Positions 54,126 to 62,644 of a stretch of DNA of 64,000 nucleotides are shown one piece after another (within the stretch, counting starts at the first letter, position 1; the number at the start of each line of letters is the position of its first letter). The notes under the pieces are model-generated. The model saw only the letters and a program-made list of their open reading frames with translations, was not told where the DNA came from and did not search any database. This DNA comes from Bradyrhizobium cajani (GTDB lineage: Bacteria; Pseudomonadota; Alphaproteobacteria; Rhizobiales; Xanthobacteraceae): NCBI RefSeq assembly GCF_009759665.1, contig NZ_WQNE01000035.1, positions 1 through 64,000 of the forward strand, given 5' to 3'. A program made the position numbers and the translations under genes.

Positions 54126-54698
54126 ATGGAAGGCGAGACCTTCCTCTGGCTGATACGGCATGCGCCCGTCGACGGCGTCAAAGGGACGATCCATGCGCCC
54201 GACGCGCCGGCCGATCTCGGGGATCACGCACAACTGGAGGCGCTGCGGCAGTCTCTGCCGCGGGATGCCGCGAGCTACGCAAGTCCGTCGCGCCGCACGG
54301 TCGAGACCGCGCGGGCGCTGGGGCTCGACCCAATGCTCGTGAGCGAATTCCGCGAGCAGGATTTCGGCGACTGGACCGGCCATCGGCACGACGAGCTCGC
54401 CGCGACCGGCGGCGAGGGTTACGCGCAGTTCTGGAGCGACCCGGCACATGGACGGCCACCGGGCGGCGAAAGTTTTGAGGACCAGGTCGCTCGCGTCCGG
54501 GCGGGGCTCTCGCGGATCGGCGCTGGCTCCGCAGCGCTGGTCGTGCATTCCGGCACCATCCGCGCCGCGCTCTGCATCGCGCTGGACCTTACACCGGAAG
54601 CTGCGCTGCGCTTCGTGATCGACCCGCTGTCGCTCACCCGGATCGATCGCCTTGCCACCGGCTGGCGCGTCGTGACCGTCAACCAGCGGGTCCGCTAG
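54126..54698 (+). CDS. cobC: Histidine phosphatase (alpha-ribazole phosphatase, CobC-like)
   Basis: A 190-residue phosphoglycerate-mutase-fold phosphatase. The phospho-acceptor His is in LIRHAPVDG, the acid region in FREQDFGDWTGHRHDEL, and the second His in LVVHSGTIRAAL. Being next to cobT it most likely removes the phosphate of alpha-ribazole phosphate in lower-ligand assembly. The ATG at 54126 has GGAG at 6-base spacing; another in-frame ATG six bases earlier is too close to it. Convergent with cobT, their 3' ends overlapping by 20 bases. Confidence 0.85.
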   Translation: MEGETFLWLIRHAPVDGVKGTIHAPDAPADLGDHAQLEALRQSLPRDAASYASPSRRTVETARALGLDPMLVSEFREQDFGDWTGHRHDELAATGGEGYAQFWSDPAHGRPPGGESFEDQVARVRAGLSRIGAGSAALVVHSGTIRAALCIALDLTPEAALRFVIDPLSLTRIDRLATGWRVVTVNQRVR

Positions 54699-55743
54699 GG
54701 CGATCCGGTACATTGGCCTGCGCGAAGGTCGCCATGCCGTTGTGGAGCGCGCAGGCCGACCGAACCAGCGGCAGCGCGATGGCGGCGCCCGATCCCTCCC
54801 CGAGCCTGAGATCGAGGCTGATCAGCGGCTGCACGTTCAGCGCGCGCAGCACCAGCCGATGTCCCTGCTCCGCCGATTGATGCGACGGCAACAGGAACGG
54901 CTGGCAGGACGGATTGAGCCGCACCGCCGCTAGCGCCGCGACCGACACGATGAAGCCGTCGATCAACACGGGAATGCGGCGCTGCGCGGCCGCAATGATG
55001 GCGCCGCAGATCGCCGCGATCTCGAGGCCGCCGACTGCGCGCAGGATGTTTTCGGGCGAAGCTCCAGCGACGCCATGACGCGCGACCGCAGCATCGATCA
55101 CGCGCGCCTTGTGCGCGCGGCCGGCGGCGTCGATGCCGGTGCCGCTGCCGGCGATCTCCTCGGCGCTCATGCCGAGCAGGCTCGCCGCTATCGCAGCCGA
55201 TGTCGTGGTGTTGCCGATGCCCATCTCGCCGAAGATCAGGAGATCGGGCTGATGGGCCTCCGCGCGCGCGACTGCGCGCCGCCCGGTTTCGAAAGCGAAT
55301 GCCAGCTCCTCAGGCGTGAGTGCAGCCTCGACGCTGAAATCGCGCGTGCCATTGCGCGGCTTGTCGGTGACGATTCCCGGCATCTCCTGCTCAGCCAGCG
55401 AGCCGGCGTCGACGACTTCCAGGCTCGAACCCAGCTCGCGCGCCAGCACCGAGATCGCGGCACCGCCGGAGGCAAAATTCGCCATCATCGCGATGGTCAC
55501 GGCTTGCGGATAAGCCGAGACGCCCTGCGCGACGATGCCGTGATCGCCGGCAAAGATGATGATCGGCACGCGCGCGGCGCGCGGCTGTTCGGTCGCTTGC
55601 AGGGCCGCGAGCTCGATTGCGAGCTGTTCCAGCCGGCCGAGCGCGCCGGTCGGTTTCGTCAGTTGCGCCTGCTGCGCGATCGCCGCCTCGCGATGGACGG
55701 CCGAGACCTCGGCGCACTTTTTATAGACCCAATCGGGGAGCAT
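54679..55743 (-). CDS. cobT: Nicotinate-nucleotide-dimethylbenzimidazole phosphoribosyltransferase
   Basis: A 354-residue CobT. GDHGIVAQGVSAYP, GEMGIGNTTTSAAI and the late LRLGEGSGAAIALPLV are diagnostic. It makes alpha-ribazole phosphate from dimethylbenzimidazole and nicotinate mononucleotide. The ATG at 55743 follows the cobF stop by 10 bases; a methionine 18 codons upstream lies inside cobF. Confidence 0.95.
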   Translation of the reverse strand: MLPDWVYKKCAEVSAVHREAAIAQQAQLTKPTGALGRLEQLAIELAALQATEQPRAARVPIIIFAGDHGIVAQGVSAYPQAVTIAMMANFASGGAAISVLARELGSSLEVVDAGSLAEQEMPGIVTDKPRNGTRDFSVEAALTPEELAFAFETGRRAVARAEAHQPDLLIFGEMGIGNTTTSAAIAASLLGMSAEEIAGSGTGIDAAGRAHKARVIDAAVARHGVAGASPENILRAVGGLEIAAICGAIIAAAQRRIPVLIDGFIVSVAALAAVRLNPSCQPFLLPSHQSAEQGHRLVLRALNVQPLISLDLRLGEGSGAAIALPLVRSACALHNGMATFAQANVPDRPSGPAG

Positions 55744-55753
55744 GCTGCCTCGC

Positions 55754-56503
55754 TTACGGCCGGCGCTTGAGAATGTAGCTGTCCATGATCCAGCCATGCC
55801 GCTCGCGCGCCTCCTGCCGCAGCGCGGCGATGCGCGCGCTCAGTTCGGCCAGCGCACCGGACATGATGATCTGATCGGGCATGCCGAGATAAGCGCCCCA
55901 CCAGATGTGAAGACCGGACGGATCAAGCGACTGGAATGCGGTGCCACCGTCGAGCACCACCACCACGGTATCGACGCCCTGCGGCCAGCCGCCCTCGCGC
56001 AAGCGGCGCCCGGTGGTGACCAGGAACGGCTCGCCGATGTCGTTGAGCGGCAGCGCATGCGCCGCGCACAGCGCCTGGATCGAGGTAATGCCGGGCACGA
56101 CCTCGATCGTCGGCAAGGGATCGAGCCGGCGTGCAATGCGCAGCGAGGAATCGTAAAGCGAAGGATCGCCCCAGATCAGCAGCGCAACCTTGCCCTCACC
56201 TGCCAGATGGCTGGCGATCGTCTGCGACCAGGTCGCGGCCACCGCATCGTGCCAATCGTCCACGCCCTTGCGATAGTCCGCTTCAGCGGCGTCGCGCACC
56301 GGAAGATCGAACTCGGCGATGCGCGTCGTGTCGCTGGTGAGGACGTCCGCGCAGATCGTTCGCCTGAGATCGGCAAGATCGGACTTAGCCGTCCCCTTGC
56401 GCGGGATCAGGATGAGATCGGCCGTGTTGATGGCACGGGTCGCGGCGCGCGTGAGCTGCTCGGGATCGCCGCAACCGATGCCTATCAGGGAGAGCGTGAG
56501 CAT
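55754..56503 (-). CDS. cobF: Precorrin-6A synthase (deacetylating)
   Basis: A 249-residue SAM-dependent corrin methylase. LSLIGIGCGDPEQLT is the N-terminal family motif, LLIWGDPSLYDSSLRI the second, and VVPGITSIQALCAAHALPL the third. CobF methylates C-1 and removes the acetyl group in the aerobic pathway, so its presence argues for the oxygen-dependent route. Second gene of the riboswitched operon. Confidence 0.93.
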   Translation of the reverse strand: MLTLSLIGIGCGDPEQLTRAATRAINTADLILIPRKGTAKSDLADLRRTICADVLTSDTTRIAEFDLPVRDAAEADYRKGVDDWHDAVAATWSQTIASHLAGEGKVALLIWGDPSLYDSSLRIARRLDPLPTIEVVPGITSIQALCAAHALPLNDIGEPFLVTTGRRLREGGWPQGVDTVVVVLDGGTAFQSLDPSGLHIWWGAYLGMPDQIIMSGALAELSARIAALRQEARERHGWIMDSYILKRRP

Positions 56504-56543
56504 CGCGCGTGTGGGGCGGCCATGGCGGCCGCCCCTTGTCTCT

Positions 56544-57221
56544 TTAGGCCGCGTTGTGCAGGCGCGGGGTGACGAGGCCGGGCGCGGTGACACCGCGCAA
56601 CGACTTCGCCAGCGCCAGCACCGCGAGATCGGCCAGCGGCTCGATCACGATGACCAGCGCATAGGAGGCCGCAAACGTCGCGATGTTGGCGAGATTGCTC
56701 ATGGCAAAGCCGGAGCCATAGAGCGCCCAGAACGCCACCCAGGCGATGACGCCGGCCTGATACGTGGTCGAAAGCGCCAGCGCCTGGCGATACTGCAAAT
56801 CGACATAGGCGGTGGCGCGCGGAATGATCCGGGTGGCGATCGCCTGGATCGCGAACAGCGGCACCAGCAACGTGGTGACGTTCATGCCGTATTGCGGCAG
56901 GTCGGCCGGCTCGAACAACACACCCTGGAGCAGCAGGCCGAACGCGAGGCCGAAGGCCGCGGGCGCGGCGCCGAACAGCAGGAACAGCGTCGAGCCGAGG
57001 ATGAAGTGCACCTCGGAGACGCCGACCGGGAAGTGCGGCAGGATCTCGAAGAAGGTGAACACGAGGCCCGTGGTGGCGAGCGTCCGCGCCGCGAACGAGC
57101 CGATGCCCTGCTCGCGCACGGTCTCGACCGCGAGCTTGAGCGCGACGCCGCCTGCGGCGATGCCGGTTGCGTAACTCAACACGAGCTTGGCGCCCGTCAC
57201 CACTCCTGGTTCGATATGCAT
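56544..57221 (-). CDS. cbiM: CbiM-like energy-coupling-factor cobalt transporter membrane protein
   Basis: A 225-residue protein with about six transmembrane helices. It starts MHIEPG; the exposed N-terminal Met-His is the metal-binding element of the CbiM/NikM family. FFEILPHFPVGVSEVHFILGSTLFLLFGAAPAAFGLAFGLLLQG is the conserved core. It is the first gene after a cobalamin riboswitch and upstream of cobF-cobT. No CbiN, CbiQ or CbiO is adjacent, so partners are elsewhere or it works alone. Confidence 0.85.
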   Translation of the reverse strand: MHIEPGVVTGAKLVLSYATGIAAGGVALKLAVETVREQGIGSFAARTLATTGLVFTFFEILPHFPVGVSEVHFILGSTLFLLFGAAPAAFGLAFGLLLQGVLFEPADLPQYGMNVTTLLVPLFAIQAIATRIIPRATAYVDLQYRQALALSTTYQAGVIAWVAFWALYGSGFAMSNLANIATFAASYALVIVIEPLADLAVLALAKSLRGVTAPGLVTPRLHNAA

Positions 57222-57271
57222 GGCTCAGATCCTTCCTGCCGTCACACCCGACGGCCTTGGCGTCAAAACGT

Positions 57272-57475
57272 GCAGGGCCGGTCTCCTGGCTCGCGGCTCA
57301 CTGGGGTTCTCCGGCCTTCCCGGGTCTTGCGACCCAGTGGCTGATCGGAGCCCCTCACCGCTTACAGTCGCGGGGGCGGCTGGGGTTTTGAGCGCCGCAA
57401 CTGGGTCCGCCCATCCCCATTCCCGATTATGCTCCGGCGCTTTGCGCCGCGTCGAGCACCATGCCCCTCCTGTGT
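57272..57475 (-). ncRNA. Cobalamin riboswitch (cbiM-cobF-cobT leader)
   Basis: On the minus strand the leader shows GGGAATGGGG, GCCCCCGCGACTGTAAGCGG, AGCCACTGGG, CCGGGAAGGC and the B12 box GCCAGGAGACCGGCC, plus a GGCGC-AAA-GCGCC hairpin (57435-57447) in the 5' part. It ends about 50 bases before cbiM. It lies downstream of cobA, so it divides the cob genes into a riboswitched transport/lower-ligand unit and an upstream corrin-methylation unit. Confidence 0.93.
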
Positions 57476-57523
57476 GCCCCTTTCGCCAGCCGGGCGTCAA
57501 GGGGCGAAGGGCGACCGGCGCAA

Positions 57524-58255
57524 TCATGACGGATAATCCCCCGCCAGTGCACCGAACAGGATCACGGCGGCCGTCGAGGCCGCGCCGCCCCGCGCAAGCT
57601 GCTCGGCAAGCTCGGCAATCGTGGTGCGGACCAGCCGTTCGTCGGGACGCCCGAGGGATTCGGCAAACAGCGCCGGAGTGTTCGGCGCGAGGCCATGCGC
57701 GATCAATTTTGCGGCAAGCGCCGGAAAGGTGCGGCGGCCCATATAGACCACGGTCGTCGCCTCCGGATCGGCCAGCGCCGCCCAGTTCAGGTTTTGCGGC
57801 AGTTCGCCGCTGACATCGGCCCCGGTGACGAACTGCACCCTCCGTGAGGTGTGGCGCCGGGTCAGGGGAATGCCCGCCTGCGCGGCGGCAACGCAAGCCG
57901 AGGTGACGCCGGGAACGATCTCGTAGCCGATGCCGGCCTCGCGCAGCGTCTCGAGCTCCTCCTCGAGGCGGCCGAATATGCCGGCATCACCGGACTTCAG
58001 CCGCACCACGCGCGCGCCGGTTGCGGCGTAGTCGACCAGCAGGCGATTGACGTGATGCTGCTTGGTCGAGGGCCGTCCTGCCCGCTTCCCGACCGCGACG
58101 AGATTGGCGCCGGGCCGGGCGAGATCGAGGATCGCGCCGGCGGCGAGGTCGTCGTAGAGCACGACATCGGCCTCGCGCAGCCGCGCGGCGCCCTTGAGCG
58201 TGAGAAGCTCGGGGTCGCCGGGTCCGGCGGAGAGGAAAGTGACGAAACCGCTCAC
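57524..58255 (-). CDS. cobA: Uroporphyrinogen-III C-methyltransferase
   Basis: A 243-residue SUMT. FLSAGPGDPELLTLKGA, VRLKSGDAGIFGR and VVPGVTSACVAAAQAGIPLTRR are the family's three signatures. It makes precorrin-2 from uroporphyrinogen III. The GTG start overlaps the cobB stop as GTGA. No CysG dehydrogenase/ferrochelatase domain is attached, in keeping with a cobalamin-specific role. Confidence 0.95.
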   Translation of the reverse strand: MSGFVTFLSAGPGDPELLTLKGAARLREADVVLYDDLAAGAILDLARPGANLVAVGKRAGRPSTKQHHVNRLLVDYAATGARVVRLKSGDAGIFGRLEEELETLREAGIGYEIVPGVTSACVAAAQAGIPLTRRHTSRRVQFVTGADVSGELPQNLNWAALADPEATTVVYMGRRTFPALAAKLIAHGLAPNTPALFAESLGRPDERLVRTTIAELAEQLARGGAASTAAVILFGALAGDYPS

Positions 58256-59562
58256 CGGTCCTCCGCGATCAGATGGAAGAACGTGCCGGTGGCGTGTCCC
58301 CGCCGCGAGCCGGTCTCGGCGATGACGGCGCCCGTTGCATCGTGCACGACCGCCAGCGGCGTATCGGGCTGGGCGAGGATCGTCGAATAGTGGAACTCGT
58401 GACCGCGCAACCGTGCGCCAACCCGATGTCCCGGCATCGGGGCTGCGAGCTCTGCGAGACGATAGCCCAGATGCATGCGGCGCTTGGCAAAGCTCGTCTC
58501 CAGTCCGAGCAGGCCCGCCATCTCATGGCGGACGCCGTCGGCGTCGGTCAATGCGGTCCCCAGAACCATATACCCCCCGCATTCGCCATGCACGGGGCGC
58601 GTGTCGGCGAAGGCACGCAGGCCGCTGCGAAGGCGCGCATTGGCCGCGATCTTGCCGGCATGAAGCTCGGGATAGCCGCCGGGCAACCAGCAGACATCGG
58701 CGCTTGCGTCGGGCGCTTCATCGGCAAGCGGCGAGAACGGCAAGATCTCGGCGCCCGCCGCGCGCCAGGCTTCCAGCATATGCGGATAGACGAAGGAGAA
58801 TGCCGCATCGCGGGCCAGCGCGATGCGCTGGCCGGGTGGCGTCACGTCCAGGCCATTCGCCGCAGCTTGCGGCGACCAGCCGGCTGCCGATCGCAGTACC
58901 GCATCGAGATCGACGTGCTCTGCGACGAAGCGCGCGGCCTCGTCGATCAGCTTGCCGATCTCCGCCTGCTCCTCGGCCTGCACGAGGCCGAGATGCCGTT
59001 TCGGAAGGCTGATCTCGGCGTGGCGCGGCAGCGCGCCGAACACGGCAATGCCGGCATCGCTCAGCGCGCGCCGCACGAGATCTTCGTGGCGCGGGCTGGC
59101 GACACGATTGAGCACAACGCCGGCAAGGCGCACGCCGGGGCGGTAGTCGCGAAGGCCAGCCGCGATCGCTGCCGCGGTCTGCGCCTGTCCCGACGGATCG
59201 ATCACCAGCACCACCGGCCAGCCCAGCATCTGCGCAATGTCGGCAGTGGCGCCGGTGCCGGAGACACCGCGCGCGGCGACACCGTCGAACAGACCCATCG
59301 AGCCCTCGGCAAGCACGACATCGGCGTCCGCTCCGCGGCTGACGAGATGCATGATCGCCGCGCCATCCATCGCCCAGCTATCGACGTTGACGGAAGAGCG
59401 TCCCGTCGCGGCGGCATGGAAGGCGGGATCGATATAGTCGGGCCCGCTCTTGAAGCACTGCACGTTCAGGCCGCGATTGCGCCACGCGCGCGCGAGCGCC
59501 AGCGTCAGCGTGGTCTTGCCGACACCGGAGGCAGGCGCTGAGATGACAAGGCCAGCCGCCAT
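58252..59562 (-). CDS. cobB: Cobyrinic/hydrogenobyrinic acid a,c-diamide synthase
   Basis: A 436-residue two-domain enzyme. The N-terminal P-loop ISAPASGVGKTT binds ATP; the C-terminal class I glutamine amidotransferase has its Cys in GECGGYMVLG. It amidates the a and c side chains. GGAGG lies 7 bases before the ATG, which shares one base with the cobM stop (TGATG). The much longer open frame upstream is antisense shadow of cobM in another phase. Confidence 0.94.
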   Translation of the reverse strand: MAAGLVISAPASGVGKTTLTLALARAWRNRGLNVQCFKSGPDYIDPAFHAAATGRSSVNVDSWAMDGAAIMHLVSRGADADVVLAEGSMGLFDGVAARGVSGTGATADIAQMLGWPVVLVIDPSGQAQTAAAIAAGLRDYRPGVRLAGVVLNRVASPRHEDLVRRALSDAGIAVFGALPRHAEISLPKRHLGLVQAEEQAEIGKLIDEAARFVAEHVDLDAVLRSAAGWSPQAAANGLDVTPPGQRIALARDAAFSFVYPHMLEAWRAAGAEILPFSPLADEAPDASADVCWLPGGYPELHAGKIAANARLRSGLRAFADTRPVHGECGGYMVLGTALTDADGVRHEMAGLLGLETSFAKRRMHLGYRLAELAAPMPGHRVGARLRGHEFHYSTILAQPDTPLAVVHDATGAVIAETGSRRGHATGTFFHLIAEDR

Positions 59563-60344
59563 CACGATGCCTCCGGAAAGCGCGGCTCGGCGCCGACGGG
59601 GCGATAGCGGCGGTCGTAATCGGCGGCATAGAGACGGCTCTCGTCGAAGTCCGCAGCGCCAAGCGTCTTGCCGACCAGGATCAGCGCGGTGCGCTCCATC
59701 TCGCTGCCGACGGCGGCATCGAGCGTTGCAAGCGTGGCACGGACGATGCGCTGGTCCGGCCAGCTCGCGCGCCAGACGATCGCGACCGGGCAGTCCGCGC
59801 CATAATGCGGCGTGAGCTCGGCGATGACGTTGTCGAGCAGATGGATCGACAGATGGATCGCGAGCACCGCGCCGGTGGCAGCGAATGCCGCGAGCTTCTC
59901 GCCTTCGGGCATGGCGCTGGCGCGGCCCGGCGTGCGTGTCAGCACCACGGTCTGGGCAAGGCCGGGCAGCGTCAGCTCGGCCTCCAGCGCAGCCGCAGCG
60001 GCCGAGAAGGACGGAACGCCGGGCGTCACGGTGTAGGGAATGCCGAGCGCGCGCAGGCGGCGGAGCTGCTCGCCCATCGCCGACCAGATCGAGAGATCGC
60101 CGGAATGCAGCCGCGCGACGTCCTTGCCGCCTGCGTGCGCGGCGGCGATCTCCGCGATGATCTCGTCGAGCGACAGCGGCGCGGTGTTGACGATCCGTGC
60201 GCCCGGCGGGCAATGCGCGAGCACGCCTTCGGGCACCAGCGAGCCGGCATAGAGGCAGACCGGACAGGCGGCGATCAGGTCGCGGCCGCGCAATGTCAGC
60301 AGGTCGGCAGCGCCCGGCCCGGCGCCGATGAAATGCACCGTCAT
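59562..60344 (-). CDS. cobM: Precorrin-4 C11-methyltransferase
   Basis: A 260-residue corrin methylase: VHFIGAGPGAADLLTLRG, RLHSGDLSIWSAMGEQ and VTPGVPSFSAAAAALEAEL. It methylates C-11 of precorrin-4. The ATG overlaps the cobE stop as ATGA. Confidence 0.94.
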   Translation of the reverse strand: MTVHFIGAGPGAADLLTLRGRDLIAACPVCLYAGSLVPEGVLAHCPPGARIVNTAPLSLDEIIAEIAAAHAGGKDVARLHSGDLSIWSAMGEQLRRLRALGIPYTVTPGVPSFSAAAAALEAELTLPGLAQTVVLTRTPGRASAMPEGEKLAAFAATGAVLAIHLSIHLLDNVIAELTPHYGADCPVAIVWRASWPDQRIVRATLATLDAAVGSEMERTALILVGKTLGAADFDESRLYAADYDRRYRPVGAEPRFPEAS

Positions 60345-60709
60345 CCGCCGTCTCCTTCCGCAATCGCCGCGGTCGCGGTGCGGTCCTGCGAGATTGCCCG
60401 CGTCGCAATCAGCCGCGCGCGGGGGCCGGCCGCTGCGAGTGCGGCAGCCTCTGCAAGCGATCCAGCTCCGAACTTTTCCATGACGAGCTTCGACTGCGTC
60501 GGCGTATCGATGCCGGCCAGCATGTCGGCCGGAACAGCCCTGATCGGCACGCCGCATTCGCACGCGAGTTGCTTCAGTGCCTCCGCATCGGCCTTGTCGC
60601 TGACGGTTGCCACCGCTGCGAGGCCTTCAGCGCCGCCGGCCGCCAGCAGCGCTTCGCGCAGCGAGGCCAGCGTGACATCCTTTTTGAATCCGAGCCCGGC
60701 GACCTTCAT
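60341..60709 (-). CDS. cobE: Cobalamin biosynthesis protein CobE
   Basis: A 122-residue protein matching the CobE/CbiG C-terminal domain: VAGLGFKKDVTLASLREAL at the N-terminus and IDTPTQSKLVMEKFGAGSLAEAAAL later. CobE is found with the aerobic pathway. The start at 60709 overlaps the cobL stop as ATGA; a methionine five codons upstream is less likely for that reason. Confidence 0.9.
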   Translation of the reverse strand: MKVAGLGFKKDVTLASLREALLAAGGAEGLAAVATVSDKADAEALKQLACECGVPIRAVPADMLAGIDTPTQSKLVMEKFGAGSLAEAAALAAAGPRARLIATRAISQDRTATAAIAEGDGG

Positions 60710-61899
60710 CGGACCGTACTCCATTGCACCACCGGCCGCGCGGCCTCCCAGGACCGGTAGCGGCCAAGGGGAGCGGCATGCGCGATCTCCACCCGCATCA
60801 GCTCGCCGCCGTGGCGCTGGTGCAGCTCGCCGAGCAGCGCTTCCGTCTCCAGCGTCACGGCATGCGCGACAAGCCGCGTGCCGGGCGGAAGCCGCGACCA
60901 GATTGCATCGAACATCGCGAGGTCGAGGCCACCGCCGATGAAGACGGCATCGGGCGCTTCCAGTGCAGCGAGAGCGTCGGGCACTTTCCCCGTAACGACA
61001 GTGATTCGATGCGCCAGTCCGAACGCGGCAGCATTGCTGCGGACGTTGCCGGCCCGATCATCGCGTGCCTCGATCGCAATCGCCGTCCCGCCGCACAGTG
61101 CCCACTCGACCGAGATCGAACCCGAGCCCGCGCCGATGTCCCACAGCCGTTCACCGGGACGCGGCGCCAGCGCCGACAGCGCGAGCGCGCGCACCGGCCG
61201 CTTGGTGATCTGGCCGTCATGGACGAAGAGAGCGTCCGATAGTCCCGAGCTGCGGGGAATACCCTGTGCGCCTGTCGCCTCAACAGCCACCGCGACCAGG
61301 TTTCCCGCAAGATCGCCGGCAAAGCCGTCCGCGCGATACGCTTTGATGCTTTCCCGCGGCCCGCCGAGCGCGGCAAGCGTCCAGAACGCCGAAGCGCCCC
61401 ATCCGCGCGCGGTCAGCCATTTTGCGAGATCACCGGCCGCCCTCTCGTCGCGCACGAGGCAAATGATGCGCCTGCCTCGCGCCAGATGCGGCACGAGGCG
61501 CTCGAACGGCGCGGCATGGAGACCAACACAGGCAATTGCTTCGAGGCGCCAGCCCAAGCGCGCGGCAACGAGCGAGAAGGTCGAGGGCGCCGAATGCGCA
61601 ATCCATTCGCCCGCATCGAGCCTTTCGGCAAGGCTTGCGCCGGCGCCATGCCAGAAGGGATCACCGGAGGCGAGCACGGCGGTCGGTCGGCCGCGACAGC
61701 TCAGCACGATGCCCGCGTCGAACGGCACCGGCCATGGACGGCCGCGGCTGCCGACATCCGCGAGCGCAAGATGACGTTCGCCGCCGAACACGGTTTCTGC
61801 CTTGGCGAGCGCCTTTCGACTTGCCTCGGACAGTCCGGCAAGGCCATCTTCGCCGATACCGATGATGGTCAGCCAGGGATCAGCCAAGGAATCAGCCAT
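60706..61899 (-). CDS. cobL: Precorrin-6B methyltransferase, bifunctional (CbiE-CbiT fusion)
   Basis: A 397-residue enzyme. The N-terminal CbiE-like methylase (LTIIGIGEDGLAGLSE; VLASGDPFWHG) occupies about 8-210. The C-terminal CbiT-like decarboxylating methylase has the SAM motif LWDIGAGSGSISVEWA (about 245-265). It methylates C-5 and C-15 and decarboxylates C-12. The ATG is on the minus strand of a CATG shared with the start codon of divergent cobK; GAGGG lies about 11 bases upstream, inside the cobK coding sequence. Confidence 0.93.
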   Translation of the reverse strand: MADSLADPWLTIIGIGEDGLAGLSEASRKALAKAETVFGGERHLALADVGSRGRPWPVPFDAGIVLSCRGRPTAVLASGDPFWHGAGASLAERLDAGEWIAHSAPSTFSLVAARLGWRLEAIACVGLHAAPFERLVPHLARGRRIICLVRDERAAGDLAKWLTARGWGASAFWTLAALGGPRESIKAYRADGFAGDLAGNLVAVAVEATGAQGIPRSSGLSDALFVHDGQITKRPVRALALSALAPRPGERLWDIGAGSGSISVEWALCGGTAIAIEARDDRAGNVRSNAAAFGLAHRITVVTGKVPDALAALEAPDAVFIGGGLDLAMFDAIWSRLPPGTRLVAHAVTLETEALLGELHQRHGGELMRVEIAHAAPLGRYRSWEAARPVVQWSTVR

Positions 61900-62644
61900 G
61901 ACGCGCGCCCTCATTCTGGGCGGAACTGCCGATGCGAGCCTGCTCGCCGCGGAGATCGCGCGCGCGCGCATCGATGCCGTGTATTCCTATGGCGGCCGCA
62001 CCCGCGCGCCGGCCGACCAGCCGCTGCCAACCCGCATCGGCGGCTTCGGCGGCGTGAGCGGGCTTGCCGACTACATTCGCCGCGACGGCATCACGCATGT
62101 GATCGACGCAACGCATCCCTTCGCCGCCGAGATGAGCCGTAACGCGATTGAGGCGTGCATGCAGACCGGCACGCCGCTGATCGCGCTCGAGCGCGTGCCC
62201 TGGGCCAAAATGCCCGGCGACAACTGGATCGAGGTCGCCGATGTCAACGCGGCGGTCGCCGCGCTGCCGGAGGCGCCGGCAAACGTGTTCCTCGCCATCG
62301 GCCGCCAGCACATCGCGCCATTCGCGATGAAGCCGCAGCATACCTACACGCTGCGGTTCGTCGATCCGCCCGAAGCGCCCCTGCCCTTCGCCGCCGATGT
62401 CATCGTGTCGCGCGGACCATTCACGCTTGATGACGAGCTGGAGATGATGCGCACGCGCGGCATCGCATGGATCGTCGCCCGCAACTCCGGCGGCGACGGC
62501 GCGCGCGCCAAGATCGACGCAGCCCGCACGCGCGGCCTGCCCGTGATCATGATCTCGCGACCACAATTGCCCGAACGGTTGCGAGTCGAGAGCGTTGCCG
62601 AGATCATGCAGTGGCTCGGTCATCGCACCTGCCTCGGCGCATAG
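61898..62644 (+). CDS. cobK: Precorrin-6A reductase
   Basis: A 248-residue CobK: RALILGGTADASLLAAEI (dinucleotide site), GGFGG, VIDATHPFAAEMSRNA, and LPVIMISRPQLPE. It reduces precorrin-6A to dihydro-precorrin-6. AAGGA lies 8 bases before the ATG, within the cobL coding region on the other strand. It is the only plus-strand gene in this part of the cluster, and its 3' end overlaps cobJ by 25 bases. Confidence 0.94.
   Translation: MTRALILGGTADASLLAAEIARARIDAVYSYGGRTRAPADQPLPTRIGGFGGVSGLADYIRRDGITHVIDATHPFAAEMSRNAIEACMQTGTPLIALERVPWAKMPGDNWIEVADVNAAVAALPEAPANVFLAIGRQHIAPFAMKPQHTYTLRFVDPPEAPLPFAADVIVSRGPFTLDDELEMMRTRGIAWIVARNSGGDGARAKIDAARTRGLPVIMISRPQLPERLRVESVAEIMQWLGHRTCLGA

Noticed and set aside
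59563..60408. Upstream extension of the cobB frame by about 280 codons
   Set aside because: Arg-rich translation overlapping cobM in another phase; the ATG at 59562 has GGAGG and matches the known N-terminus of CobB.
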